Origin: an uncultured Verrucomicrobiales bacterium
GTDB taxonomy: Bacteria; Verrucomicrobiota; Verrucomicrobiia; Verrucomicrobiales; Akkermansiaceae
Length of the DNA: 37,333 nt
Reading direction: 5' to 3'
NCBI GenBank assembly: GCA_949373085.1
Contig: CASICJ010000051.1
Coordinates: 1-37,333, forward strand
Below the pieces are notes generated by a model. That model was given only the letters and a program-made list of their open reading frames with translations. It made no database searches and had not been told where the DNA came from. The translations under genes were made by a program, and so were the position numbers. Every line of letters begins with the position of its first letter. The first letter of the stretch is position 1. Positions 10,794 to 19,340 of the stretch are shown piece after piece.

Positions 10794-13563
10794 ATGGCAG
10801 AAATTCGTTTGTTCCTACTTGATGGCATGGCATTAGTCTATCGCGCACACTTTGCCTTCATTCGCAATCCAATCACGAACTCGCAAGGAGTAAACACCTC
10901 CGCGATTTACGGCTTCACGAACACCTTACTTACAATCATTGAAAAAGAGGCTCCAACCCACCTCGCCGTTGCCTTTGACACGTCAGCGCCAACTACCCGG
11001 CACATTCTTTACCCAGAATACAAGGCCCAGCGCGAAGCCATGCCCGAAGAGCTCGCTGCCGCAATCCCAGAGGTGAAAAAAGTCTGTACTGCCTTCAAAA
11101 TTCCTGTCCTCGAGATAGACGGCTTTGAAGCTGACGATATTATTGGGACCGTCGCCCGTCGCGCCGAGGAAACTGGTGGGATCGAAACCTTCATGGTTAC
11201 GCCTGACAAAGATTTCGCCCAATTGGTAGCACCTCACACCGCAATGTGGAAACCAGGACGACAAGGATCGGATCACGAGGTTCTCACCTACGAAAAAATT
11301 CTCAAAAACTGGGAAATCAGGGATCCCAAGCAAGTCATCGACATCCTAGGCCTCTGGGGCGATGCTTCCGACAACATCCCTGGCGTGCCAGGGATTGGTG
11401 AAAAAACCGCCAAAAAGCTTGTTGCTCAATATGGCTCTGTCGAAGGACTGCTCGAAAACAAAGACAAACTCAAAGGAAAACAGAAGGAAAATGTCACTAA
11501 TTTTGCCGATCAAGCCCGTCTTTCAAAAGAACTAGCAACCATCATCACCGACGTCCCCATCCAAGAAACGTTCGATGACTTTAAGCTCGAGGAACCGGAT
11601 GAGGAAACCCTCAAGTCGCTCTTCAAAACTTGGGAGTTCCGAACTCTTACGAAACGCCTATTTGGTGATTCTGCGGCAACAACGCAACCTGCGGGGCCTC
11701 CGGTTTTCGAGACCCTGAGAACCCTAAACGATGTTCCTCACAAGTATCATCTAATCCAGTCAGAAAAAGCTCTAGATTATCTGATCAAAGAACTCCTCGC
11801 AGCAGACGCTTTTTGCTTCGACGTCGAAACCAATTCACTCGACCGCTTCTCCTCAAAACTTCTTGGAATTGCATTTTCCCTCAAACCCGGTGAGGCCTTC
11901 TATCTTCCTATCACCGACTGGCCCACTCTTCGTGAAAAGCTTCTCCCAGTTTTCCAATCTCCCGCTCAAAAAATCGGCCATAACTTGAAGTTCGACCTCG
12001 CCATTATGCTTTCGCACGGAATCCAGGTTGCCACCCCCCTTCTTCGATACCATGCTCGCGCACACCTTAGCTGCTCCGGAACAAAAACACAGCATGGATT
12101 CCTTATCCGAAAACCTCCTCGGATACTCGCCAATCAAGCTCGTTGATCTCTTTTCCGGGCAGCAGGACGAAGAAGATGATCTTTTTGCCGCCGCGGCAAA
12201 AAAGAAGGCTTCCAAAGGCGAGTTAGATCCTTCTGAGCTCCCCATTAAAATCCTCGCCGAATACGCGGCAGAGGATGCGGATGTCACTCTTCAGCTTTAC
12301 CACAAGCTTATTCCCGAGCTTAAAAAAATCAATGTTCTCTCAGTGATGGAGGATATTGAGTCACCGCTTCTTCCAGTCCTAGTAGCGATGGAAAACGAAG
12401 GCATCTCGCTGGATCAATCAGTACTCGATGAGGTAGGTAAGGTTCTTACGGAAAAGATAAAAACCCTAAGCAAGGTGATCGAGGAATCCGCCGGGCGGTC
12501 TTTTAATCTTAACTCACCAAAGCAGCTCGGAGAAATTCTCTTTGGTGAAATGAAACTTGTCGAAAAACCAAAAAAAACAAAGACGGGGCAATTTAAAACA
12601 GACGAACAAACCCTCGCTTCGCTTGCTCCCAAACATTCGATTGTTACAAATATTCTTAGCTACCGCGAAGCAAGCAAACTAAAGTCAACTTACGTTGATG
12701 CACTCCCTAACCATCGTGCTAAGCACTCTGGTCGCGTTCACACACATCTTCACCAACTTGTCACCTCAACCGGACGTCTCGCTTCGTCTGACCCTAACCT
12801 TCAGAACATTCCCGTTCGCTCAGAGATGGGTCGCGAACTGCGCCGTGCCTTTATTCCGCGGGGCTTAGATTTCACCTTAATGGCGGCCGACTACTCTCAA
12901 GTTGAACTTCGCGTGATGGCCTCTCTTTCTGGCGACCCCGCTATGATCAAGGCCTTCAAAAACGATCTAGATATTCACACCGCGACTGCAGCCCGCGTCT
13001 TTGGCGTTAAAACCGATGAAGTAGTTCCTGAAATGCGGCGAACCGCCAAAATGGTCAATTTTGGCATCATTTATGGAATCTCAGCTTTCGGACTCTCGCA
13101 GCGGCTCGGAATCCCGCGCGGTGAGGCTAGCGAAATAATTAAAACTTACTTTGAGCAATATCCCGCCATTCACCAATTCATGTTACAAACTACCGAAAGT
13201 GCTCGCGAAAAAGGATACACCCAAACTATTGCTGGACGCCGGCGTTACTTTAAAGACATCAAATCCGGAAACGCCAGTATTCGGGCCAATGCTGAGCGCG
13301 CTGCTATCAACAGCCCTATCCAAGGAACGGCAGCCGATATGATCAAATTAGCGATGGTCAAGATTCACGACCTCATGCAAGGCCGCAAATCAAAGATGGT
13401 TCTCCAAGTTCACGACGAACTTCTTTTCGATCTCCATCTAGACGAACAACACGAGCTTCCACCACTTATTTTAGAGGCCATGGAGGCCGCAATTAGCTTA
13501 CCTAACGAGGTCCCAATAAAAATCGACCTAGGATTCGGTGACAACTGGTTGCAAGCCCACTAG
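10794..13563 (+). CDS. polA: DNA polymerase I, frame broken once
   Basis: PolA fills gaps, removes RNA primers and joins in repair synthesis. The reconstructed product is about 922 residues, normal for the family. The 5'-3' nuclease region comes first (LLDGMALVYRAHFAF, ADDIIGT, DASDNIPGVPGIGEKTA). The 3'-5' exonuclease follows with all motifs intact: FDVET near residue 342, GHNLKFD, and YAAEDADVT, so proofreading is expected. The polymerase motifs are DYSQVELR (A), RRTAKMVNFGIIYG (B) and QVHDELL (C). The frame breaks at a run of six C (12034-12039); five C would give ...QVATPFFDTM... and one continuous chain. I chose ATG 10794 (MAEIRLFLLDG); a TTG lies 21 bases earlier. Loss of polA is improbable, so an indel error is likely. 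Confidence 0.95.
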
Positions 13564-13587
13564 TCTTCTCTAAGCTCACCTCAAGTT

Positions 13588-14205
13588 ATGAAATTATTTT
13601 TTAAAATCACCCTGATCGGATTCCTTACTTCTTTTGTCCTCGGACAAGAACCCGCCAAGAAAACCGTTCAGGAAAAAAAGCCAAAAAAAACAGCGCCCGC
13701 TAAAGAAACCACCGTGATTATGTCTACCTCTTTGGGTGTCATTCATATTGAATTAGATTCAAAAAGCGCGCCAATCACGGTCGAAAACTTCTTAAAATAT
13801 GTCGACGCCAAGCACTATGACGGCACTATCTTCCACCGTATTATCGAAGGGTTCATGGTTCAAGGCGGTGGATTTAAAGAAACTGATAGCTCACTCAAAA
13901 AGCAACCTACCAACCCGCCAATCAAAAACGAAAGCGAGAAAACTCCAAGCAATAAGCGCGGCACGATAGCCATGGCACGGACTTCGGCACCTAATAGTGC
14001 AACTGCACAATTTTTTATCAACGTGGTCGACAACCCCTTCCTTGACTACCCTAAAAATGGCGGCGGATACGCCACTTTTGGAAAGGTTGTGAAAGGCATC
14101 GAAATAGTGGCCAAAATGAGAGCCGTGAAAACTGCTGTCAAAAACGGCATGGCAAACGTTCCCATCGATGCCGTCACTATCAAGTCGGTGAAGCGAGCCA
14201 AATAA
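13588..14205 (+). CDS. Exported cyclophilin-type peptidyl-prolyl isomerase
   Basis: This 205-residue protein catalyses cis-trans isomerisation of prolyl bonds, here outside the cytoplasm. A signal peptide (hydrophobic residues 4-18, cleavage likely near V-L-G/Q-E) precedes a Lys-rich linker (about 22-40). The cyclophilin domain follows, with FHRIIEGFMVQGG (Arg84 is the catalytic arginine), GTIAMART, and the SATAQFFIN strand. It lies 24 bases after polA and 18 bases before a second cyclophilin gene. The two domains are clearly paralogous, so a local duplication is likely. It is of the short bacterial type. Confidence 0.93.
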   Translation: MKLFFKITLIGFLTSFVLGQEPAKKTVQEKKPKKTAPAKETTVIMSTSLGVIHIELDSKSAPITVENFLKYVDAKHYDGTIFHRIIEGFMVQGGGFKETDSSLKKQPTNPPIKNESEKTPSNKRGTIAMARTSAPNSATAQFFINVVDNPFLDYPKNGGGYATFGKVVKGIEIVAKMRAVKTAVKNGMANVPIDAVTIKSVKRAK

Positions 14206-14223
14206 AAACTTTAAAAACCAATT

Positions 14224-14937
14224 ATGAAATCACTTCTCATTCTCTCAGCTTCGCTGCTCTTCCTCTCCTGCAAAGGAGGAACAGACGATAGTAGCTCCGT
14301 CGATAGTAGCTCCGTCGATAGTAGCTCCGTCGATAGTAGCTCCGTCGATAGTAGCTCCGTCGATAGTAGCTCCGTCGATAGTAGCTCAAAGATTGTTATC
14401 GATACCAGTATGGGAGTGATCAAGGTTAAGCTCCACTCGAAAACTGCACCGATCACAGTTGCCAACTTTCTAGGTTATATTGATCAAAAACACTTTGACG
14501 GAACCATTTTTCACCGCGTCATGTCTAATTTCATGATTCAAGGTGGAGGCTTCGAATTAAAGGATGAAGTCCCCACAGAAAAAGCGACTGGCGACGGAAT
14601 CCAAAACGAAAGCAGCCAAACTAAGAAAAATTTGCGCGGAACTCTCGCTATGGCGCGAACAAACGATCCGCACTCGGCAACAGCGCAATTCTTCATCAAT
14701 GTTGTAGACAATCCAAACCTCGACCACCCTGTCACAAATGATGGCTTCGGTTACGCAGTTTTCGGAGAAGTCACCGAGGGCATGGAAGTCGTCAACAAGA
14801 TTAAGATGGTTGAGGTGGGCACCGGATACTTGAACTCCTTGAGACCCGGTGGACGAGTCACATCAGGCCCCCACCAAAACGTTCCACTCATCGACCCGGT
14901 GATCATTAAATCGATTCGCCGGGAACCGAAATCCTAA
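14224..14937 (+). CDS. Lipoprotein cyclophilin-type peptidyl-prolyl isomerase with Ser/Asp repeat linker
   Basis: This 237-residue protein carries a lipobox (L-F-L-S-C, lipid-modified Cys16). A linker of seven D-S-S-S(-V) repeats (about residues 22-60) follows, then the isomerase domain with FHRVMSNFMIQGG, GTLAMART and SATAQFFINVVDNP. It is therefore probably a membrane-tethered periplasmic foldase, with the linker acting as a flexible stalk. Compared with its upstream paralogue it is lipid-anchored, not soluble, and has a longer loop (GTGYLNSLRPGGRV) near the C-terminus. It ends 10 bases before plsY, so the isomerases and plsY-gpsA may share a transcript. Confidence 0.93.
   Translation: MKSLLILSASLLFLSCKGGTDDSSSVDSSSVDSSSVDSSSVDSSSVDSSSVDSSSKIVIDTSMGVIKVKLHSKTAPITVANFLGYIDQKHFDGTIFHRVMSNFMIQGGGFELKDEVPTEKATGDGIQNESSQTKKNLRGTLAMARTNDPHSATAQFFINVVDNPNLDHPVTNDGFGYAVFGEVTEGMEVVNKIKMVEVGTGYLNSLRPGGRVTSGPHQNVPLIDPVIIKSIRREPKS
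14287..14387 (+). repeat. 15-base tandem repeat (about 6.7 copies) coding for DSSSV
   Basis: Six perfect copies of a 15-base unit (GATAGTAGCTCCGTC) and one partial copy follow each other without any change. They encode the stalk of the lipoprotein cyclophilin. Perfect identity at the DNA level, including third codon positions, means the array expanded recently or is kept uniform by slippage. Gain or loss of units would keep the frame and change only stalk length. Confidence 0.97.
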
Positions 14938-14947
14938 TTCCATAATT

Positions 14948-15586
14948 ATGCCCTGGCTTTTTATTCCTCTTGCCTTCCTTCTGGGATCGATCCCATTTGG
15001 ACTTCTACTTGGAAAATTTAAGGGCATCGATATTCGCGAACATGGTTCCGGCAATATTGGCTCCACAAATGTTTTCCGAACTCTTGGAAAAAAGTCAGGG
15101 ATCGTCTGTCTCATCCTAGATATCCTAAAAGGCTTCTTTCCCGTTTTTTTAGCTCGTCACTTTGTTCCAGATGATACAAGCGGCGACACTATTGAAGTCC
15201 TTGCAGCACTTGCCTCAATCCTCGGTCATAACTATTCGCCGTGGATCAGATTTAAAGGGGGCAAAGGAATCGCCACAACCGGAGGAGCCCTTCTCGCCCT
15301 GATGCCTGCCGCCGTAGTAATCCTGATCATCATCTTTACCCTTTTCACATTCACCACAAAATATGTGTCAATCGGAAGTATTGCCACCGGCTTTGCTCTT
15401 CCAATTGTTACCATTTATGGCTCCTGGCATCACGGTAAAATTGCCGATGGAACCTGGAACAAACCTCTCTTTCTTTTCTCAATTGTCGCGGGTGCGCTCG
15501 CTATTTGGAAACACCGCTCTAATCTCGCTCGCTTGCGTGCCGGAACTGAAAATAAAATAGGACAAAAACAGGAGGTGATCGAATGA
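14948..15586 (+). CDS. plsY: Acyl-phosphate:glycerol-3-phosphate acyltransferase
   Basis: PlsY is an inner-membrane enzyme that moves an acyl group from acyl-phosphate to glycerol-3-phosphate, the first acylation in phospholipid synthesis. The 212-residue chain has five or so hydrophobic segments. It also has the three family motifs: GSGNIGSTN with a preceding SIPFG, H-N-Y-S-P-x-x-x-x-F-K-G-G-K-G-I-A-T, and a third loop with a C-terminal WKHRSNLARLRAGTE. The stop overlaps the start of gpsA by four bases (ATGA), which fits functional coupling because GpsA makes its substrate. The acyl-phosphate supplier PlsX is not in the window. Confidence 0.96.
   Translation: MPWLFIPLAFLLGSIPFGLLLGKFKGIDIREHGSGNIGSTNVFRTLGKKSGIVCLILDILKGFFPVFLARHFVPDDTSGDTIEVLAALASILGHNYSPWIRFKGGKGIATTGGALLALMPAAVVILIIIFTLFTFTTKYVSIGSIATGFALPIVTIYGSWHHGKIADGTWNKPLFLFSIVAGALAIWKHRSNLARLRAGTENKIGQKQEVIE
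15570..15580 (+). promoter_or_regulatory. Unusually complete Shine-Dalgarno site for gpsA
   Basis: AGGAGGTGATC lies inside the end of plsY, a few bases before the ATG at 15583. It is complementary to nearly the whole anti-Shine-Dalgarno end of 16S rRNA. Most genes in this window have weak or no such site, so this one stands out and supports the ATG at 15583 or 15586 as the start. Confidence 0.75.
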
Positions 15587-16587
15587 TGAAAATTCAATAT
15601 CCCGTGGTGGTGGGTTCAGGCTCCTGGGGAACCGCGCTCGCCGTTTTCCTGGCTAAAAAATGTCCTCAGGTTCACTTGGTCGGTCGGGATGAAAAGGTTG
15701 CCGCCGCGATCAACTTGACGCACTGTAATTATCGCTACTTACCAAACTCCTCTCTTCCAAAAAATCTAGTCGCCACGACAGATCTTTCGTTAGTCTCTAA
15801 AGCTGATCTTTTACTCTTTGTCGTTCCAACCAAAGCCACCCGTTCCACAGCGAAAAAAATCGTTTCTCTAAACATTCCGGAATCTGCAGTAATCCTTTCC
15901 TGCGCAAAAGGAATTGAGCTCGAATCCGGAAAGCGTATGTCACAAATTATCGGTGATTACTTCCCCAGCAATAAAATTGCGGTTCTTTCGGGACCTAACC
16001 ACGCCGAGGAGATTGTAGAAGGTCTGCCCGCGGCGGCCACCATCGGATGCTCGGACGAAGAAGTAGGACTAGCACTTCAGGATATTTTCGCCACAGATCG
16101 CTTCCGCTCATATACAAATCACGACATCGCTGGTATTGAGCTCGGAGGGGCAATAAAAAATGTTTACGCCATAGCCGCGGGAGTGACGATGGGACTTAAG
16201 TTGGGAGACAATGCCATCTCTGCCCTCGTCACACGTGCTCTCGCCGAAATGACCCGTCTCGGTACTGATCTCGGTGGTAAAACCGAAACCTTCGCCGGAC
16301 TCTCCGGCCTCGGTGATCTCATCGCGACCTGTTTTTCGGTTCATTCTCGGAATCACAAAGTCGGCCTCGCTCTCGGCCAGAACAGATCCCTAAAGGAAAT
16401 CGTTACCGAACTTGGCATGGTTGCGGAAGGAGTTCCAAATACCCGCTCGATTTACGAAGCGGCCCGCCGCGCGGGAACCCGAACACCAATTCTAGATGTC
16501 GTGTATGCCGTCCTCTATGAGAATGTTCCACCCGCTGAAGCGCTCGACCGGCTCTTTCACCAAGTTCCACGTAAGGAGGTCGAGTAA
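15583..16587 (+). CDS. gpsA: NAD(P)-dependent glycerol-3-phosphate dehydrogenase
   Basis: GpsA reduces dihydroxyacetone phosphate to glycerol-3-phosphate, the backbone for phospholipids. The 334-residue protein has the N-terminal dinucleotide-binding loop G-S-G-S-W-G-T-A. It also has SGPNHAEE, the catalytic-lysine motif GGAIKNVYAIAAGV, and TFAGLSGLGDLIATCFSVHSRN, which binds substrate. The start is ATG 15583 (or the next codon, also ATG), behind a very strong Shine-Dalgarno site. The gene overlaps plsY by four bases, forming a two-step pathway pair. It is complete and undisturbed. Confidence 0.97.
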   Translation: MMKIQYPVVVGSGSWGTALAVFLAKKCPQVHLVGRDEKVAAAINLTHCNYRYLPNSSLPKNLVATTDLSLVSKADLLLFVVPTKATRSTAKKIVSLNIPESAVILSCAKGIELESGKRMSQIIGDYFPSNKIAVLSGPNHAEEIVEGLPAAATIGCSDEEVGLALQDIFATDRFRSYTNHDIAGIELGGAIKNVYAIAAGVTMGLKLGDNAISALVTRALAEMTRLGTDLGGKTETFAGLSGLGDLIATCFSVHSRNHKVGLALGQNRSLKEIVTELGMVAEGVPNTRSIYEAARRAGTRTPILDVVYAVLYENVPPAEALDRLFHQVPRKEVE

Positions 16588-16769
16588 TTCAAAAGTTTAT
16601 TCATCCACTTCCTTACCCGATTCGTCGGTTTTAAAAACATCTTAAGTTTTCTCATATCCACAGGTTGGGCTTTACCAATCTTTTAACAAAGTGAAGGGTT
16701 TAGATGAGATTTTTCCCGAGCCAATTCCAAAAGTAACACTCAATGTTCTAACTTTTAACTTCAGATCCC

Positions 16770-17606
16770 ATGCTCGACACCCACCACCATCTCTGGTCCT
16801 ACAGCGCCAACGAATATCCTTGGATCCCAGCTAATACTCCCCTCGCCCAAAACCACTTACTCGCCGAACTTGAAGAGGCCACTTCCGCAGCAGGAGTTAC
16901 CGGAACAATCGCTGTCCAAGCCCGCCAAAGCATCGAGGAATCAGCCTCTCTTCTCAAGATTGCGGACCAAAGTAAGCTCATTCGGGGCGTGATAGGTTGG
17001 GTTCCCCTAATTTCTGAAAGTGTGGAACAAAACCTAGAACACTTTTCCGATAATCCCAAATTCGTAGGAATCCGCCATGTACTACAAGACGAAGCCGACG
17101 AATATTTCCTGAGAAATGATTTCCACCGCGGACTCTCTAAATTGCCCGCTCATGATCTCCGCTACGATATTCTGCTTTACCAGCATCAAATTCCAGTTGC
17201 CACAAAACTAGTCGACCGCCAACCAGAGCTAGGAATGATCATTGATCACATTGCTAAACCAAAAGCTCGAAATGGCTGTGTTGAAGACGAATGGCGCAGT
17301 GGAATGAAGGAACTGGCAAAAAGAGAAAACATTCTAGGGGTCAAATTCTCGGGCCTTGCGACCGAATTTTCTGACAAAGATGAGATTGATCCATCTACGA
17401 TTCGGGCCTACTTTGAAGAAACGCTTGAAATTTTCGGCGCAGAACGTGTTATGTTCGGGACTGACTGGCCCGTATGTCTTTTGAGTTTGGATTCTTACCA
17501 GGAATGGTCTGACACCCTAATTGGACTGACTTCCTCTCTCTCAGGCGATGAGAAAGATCTGATTCTCCATAAAAATGGAGAATCTGCCTACCAACTGAAA
17601 ACTTAG
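16770..17606 (+). CDS. Amidohydrolase-superfamily lactonase (L-fucono/rhamnono-lactonase type)
   Basis: This 278-residue protein has the TIM-barrel amidohydrolase pattern of the family that includes L-fuconolactonase and similar sugar-lactone hydrolases. It starts with MLDTHHHLW and Y-P-W-I. It then shows an IIDHIAKP strand (likely metal or catalytic His), KFSGLATE, and RVMFGTDWPVCLL near the end (conserved Asp). Family knowledge places these enzymes in fucose, rhamnose or related sugar-acid breakdown, opening the lactone before dehydration. The exact substrate cannot be read from sequence. The gene stands alone, 182 bases after gpsA, with no sugar dehydrogenase or dehydratase beside it. uxaC, 8 kb away, is the only other sugar-acid gene in the window. 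Confidence 0.82.
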   Translation: MLDTHHHLWSYSANEYPWIPANTPLAQNHLLAELEEATSAAGVTGTIAVQARQSIEESASLLKIADQSKLIRGVIGWVPLISESVEQNLEHFSDNPKFVGIRHVLQDEADEYFLRNDFHRGLSKLPAHDLRYDILLYQHQIPVATKLVDRQPELGMIIDHIAKPKARNGCVEDEWRSGMKELAKRENILGVKFSGLATEFSDKDEIDPSTIRAYFEETLEIFGAERVMFGTDWPVCLLSLDSYQEWSDTLIGLTSSLSGDEKDLILHKNGESAYQLKT

Positions 17607-17701
17607 GCTGGTCAGAACCCGATTTTACCCCTTACCTTTCCGCCCGCGATGACTCTCTAACAAGTTATCTTTCCCAGACACTTTCATAACTTCGATTCCT
17701 A

Positions 17702-18466
17702 TTGAGCCTTAACCGCACAGAATACAAGTATCTGATTACGCTCGACCAAATGGAGGAAATCCAGAAAGACTTGGGCGATCGGCTTATCGTGGACAGTCTT
17801 GCGTCAGAGGACGGTTGCTACCCCATCGTCACGGAGTATTTTGAAACTCCAGACCGAGAGTGCTTTTGGGAGAAGGAACGGCGCCTTGCCAGCCGGCGAA
17901 AAATCAGGGTAAGAATTTATGGTTGCGAGGGCGGGAAAATCCCTCCCACTGGCTTTATCGAGATTAAACACAAACATTTCGGTCTCGGAGCCAAACGAAG
18001 ACTTTTCCTTCCCGTGGAAGAAGCGATCGAGTTCGCAAATGGCAATTACGATATACTGAAGACCATTAAACGCGAGTGGACGAGGACTGAACGCATGATC
18101 ATCAAAGAACTCTTCGACCTCGTTGAACGGCGTAAATTTGGTCCTGCAATTCAACTTCGATATGATCGTAAGGCACTGATGACTCCCGATGGTCAGCTTC
18201 GAATCACTTTCGACACCCGCTTGATGTGCCGCTCAAACCTCCTACCACTTGAGGCTGACGACCAAAGATTCGAGGATTACATCATCCCTTCCAATAAATC
18301 AATTTTTGAGGTGAAATCAATCGGCCCAGTTCCTTTTTGGTTCCGTGAATACGGAGGTGAAGAAGGGCTCGTCAGAAGAAGCTTCAGTAAGTTTTGCACC
18401 GCCATGAAGCAAGTCGATCCAGTACTTCGCTCACAAATTGGAAAGCTTAAGCAGCCGGCAGCCTGA
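17702..18466 (+). CDS. VTC-domain polyphosphate polymerase-like protein
   Basis: This 254-residue cytoplasmic protein has the tunnel-fold pattern of the VTC/CYTH-like family, which in yeast Vtc4 makes polyphosphate from ATP. Visible motifs are RTEYKYLI at the N-terminus, KIRVRIYG with alternating basic residues, FIEIKHK, LRITFDTRL and IFEVKSIGPVPFWF. These alternating charged residues usually line the tunnel and bind metal and phosphate chains. The start is TTG 17702; no ATG fits the conserved N-terminus. It is followed after 49 bases by a DUF4956 membrane protein, its usual genomic partner. Polymerase activity is inferred from the fold and motifs. I see no transmembrane segment in it. Confidence 0.85.
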   Translation: MSLNRTEYKYLITLDQMEEIQKDLGDRLIVDSLASEDGCYPIVTEYFETPDRECFWEKERRLASRRKIRVRIYGCEGGKIPPTGFIEIKHKHFGLGAKRRLFLPVEEAIEFANGNYDILKTIKREWTRTERMIIKELFDLVERRKFGPAIQLRYDRKALMTPDGQLRITFDTRLMCRSNLLPLEADDQRFEDYIIPSNKSIFEVKSIGPVPFWFREYGGEEGLVRRSFSKFCTAMKQVDPVLRSQIGKLKQPAA

Positions 18467-18515
18467 TCACACACGAAAAGAACCCAAATTTCTCCACACT
18501 AAAACACATCACTTT

Positions 18516-19229
18516 ATGGACCCCGTCATTGCATTCTCTTTCGACAGTATCATCGAAACCCTTGAGACCATTAGGCAAAGCGACCCTAAGCCTCTAGAAG
18601 TTTTAGGAGCAATGGGCCTGAGCTTCTTCCTGAACATGTTAGTCGGGCTTCTTTACAAGAGCACTTACAAAGGCACGCGCTACTCACAAGATTACGTTCA
18701 CACCTTGGTTATCATTGGAACCGTGACGACCATCCTCATTATGGTCGTCAATGGAAACCAAGCTGTCGCCTTCGGCATGTTTGCGGCATTCTCGATGATT
18801 CGCTTCAGACGTAATCTGGGACAATCGCGTGACCTTGCCTTTATCTTTTTTGCGATGGCGACAGGTATGGGAGTTGGAGCTCGCGAATACGAGATCGTTT
18901 TAGTCACCACGATAATCGTTGGACTCGCCATTTGGTTTATCTCCAAGCGGGACGCTTTTGCTCCAAAGCGCGCGTCTCACCAACTTAGGATCCGCGTTAA
19001 CAACGACGTTGATTTCTCCAAAGCCTTCAACGATATCTTCGATAAATTCACAGATGCTACCGAGATGATCAGCGTGGAGTCGGTCCAAGCTGGAATGATG
19101 AGCGAACTCCGCTACGGAATCGTCCTTAAGAATAATGTCCAAATCTCTGACTTCATGGAAGAAATCCAGATCGCCTGCGGAAATAACCGGGCCATCCTGA
19201 CGTCGACAACTCGAGATCTTGAATTTTAG
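18516..19229 (+). CDS. DUF4956 membrane protein, partner of the VTC protein
   Basis: This 237-residue protein has about four hydrophobic segments in its first two thirds: around residues 25-47, 57-80, 83-92 with an adjacent F-R-R-N-L-G-Q-S-R-D-L-A motif, and 110-147. A soluble C-terminal domain follows, with a ferredoxin-like or ACT-like look (RIRVNNDVDFSKAFNDIF). The pattern FGMFAAFSMIRFRRN is typical of DUF4956. By family knowledge it is found beside VTC-domain genes and may move or anchor the polyphosphate product. No function has been proved as far as I know. I chose the ATG at 18516; an upstream in-frame ATG lies within the VTC gene. A terminator follows. Confidence 0.86.
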   Translation: MDPVIAFSFDSIIETLETIRQSDPKPLEVLGAMGLSFFLNMLVGLLYKSTYKGTRYSQDYVHTLVIIGTVTTILIMVVNGNQAVAFGMFAAFSMIRFRRNLGQSRDLAFIFFAMATGMGVGAREYEIVLVTTIIVGLAIWFISKRDAFAPKRASHQLRIRVNNDVDFSKAFNDIFDKFTDATEMISVESVQAGMMSELRYGIVLKNNVQISDFMEEIQIACGNNRAILTSTTRDLEF

Positions 19230-19253
19230 ACTCGGAGCCTTTTCCTCTCTCAC

Positions 19254-19291
19254 AATCCCGATGGGCCATTCCGGCCATCGGGATTTTCTTT
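19254..19291 (+). terminator. Intrinsic terminator after the VTC/DUF4956 pair
   Basis: An 11-bp perfect inverted repeat (AATCCCGATGG at 19254-19264, CCATCGGGATT at 19275-19285) with a 10-base loop runs into a T-rich stretch. It lies 25 bases past the DUF4956 stop and 50 bases before argH, so it separates those transcripts. Confidence 0.85.
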
Positions 19292-19340
19292 TCGCTCCAG
19301 ACTTGAATGCGCTGACCACTCCCCCAAGACTACCCCCCTT

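Noticed and set aside
14287..14387. CRISPR-like array
   Set aside because: The repeats are 15 bases and directly adjacent with no spacers, and they lie in frame inside a gene.
14211..14465. Open frame on the minus strand through the 15-base repeat (repeated Leu-Leu-Ser-Thr-Glu)
   Set aside because: It is the antisense shadow of the cyclophilin stalk repeat; the plus-strand frame has the lipobox and a full enzyme domain.
16617..16632. CCGA-TTCG-TCGG-TTTT after gpsA as terminator
   Set aside because: A stable tetraloop but only four base pairs; possible, not supported. The rest of the gap 16588-16769 shows no clear promoter or riboswitch.
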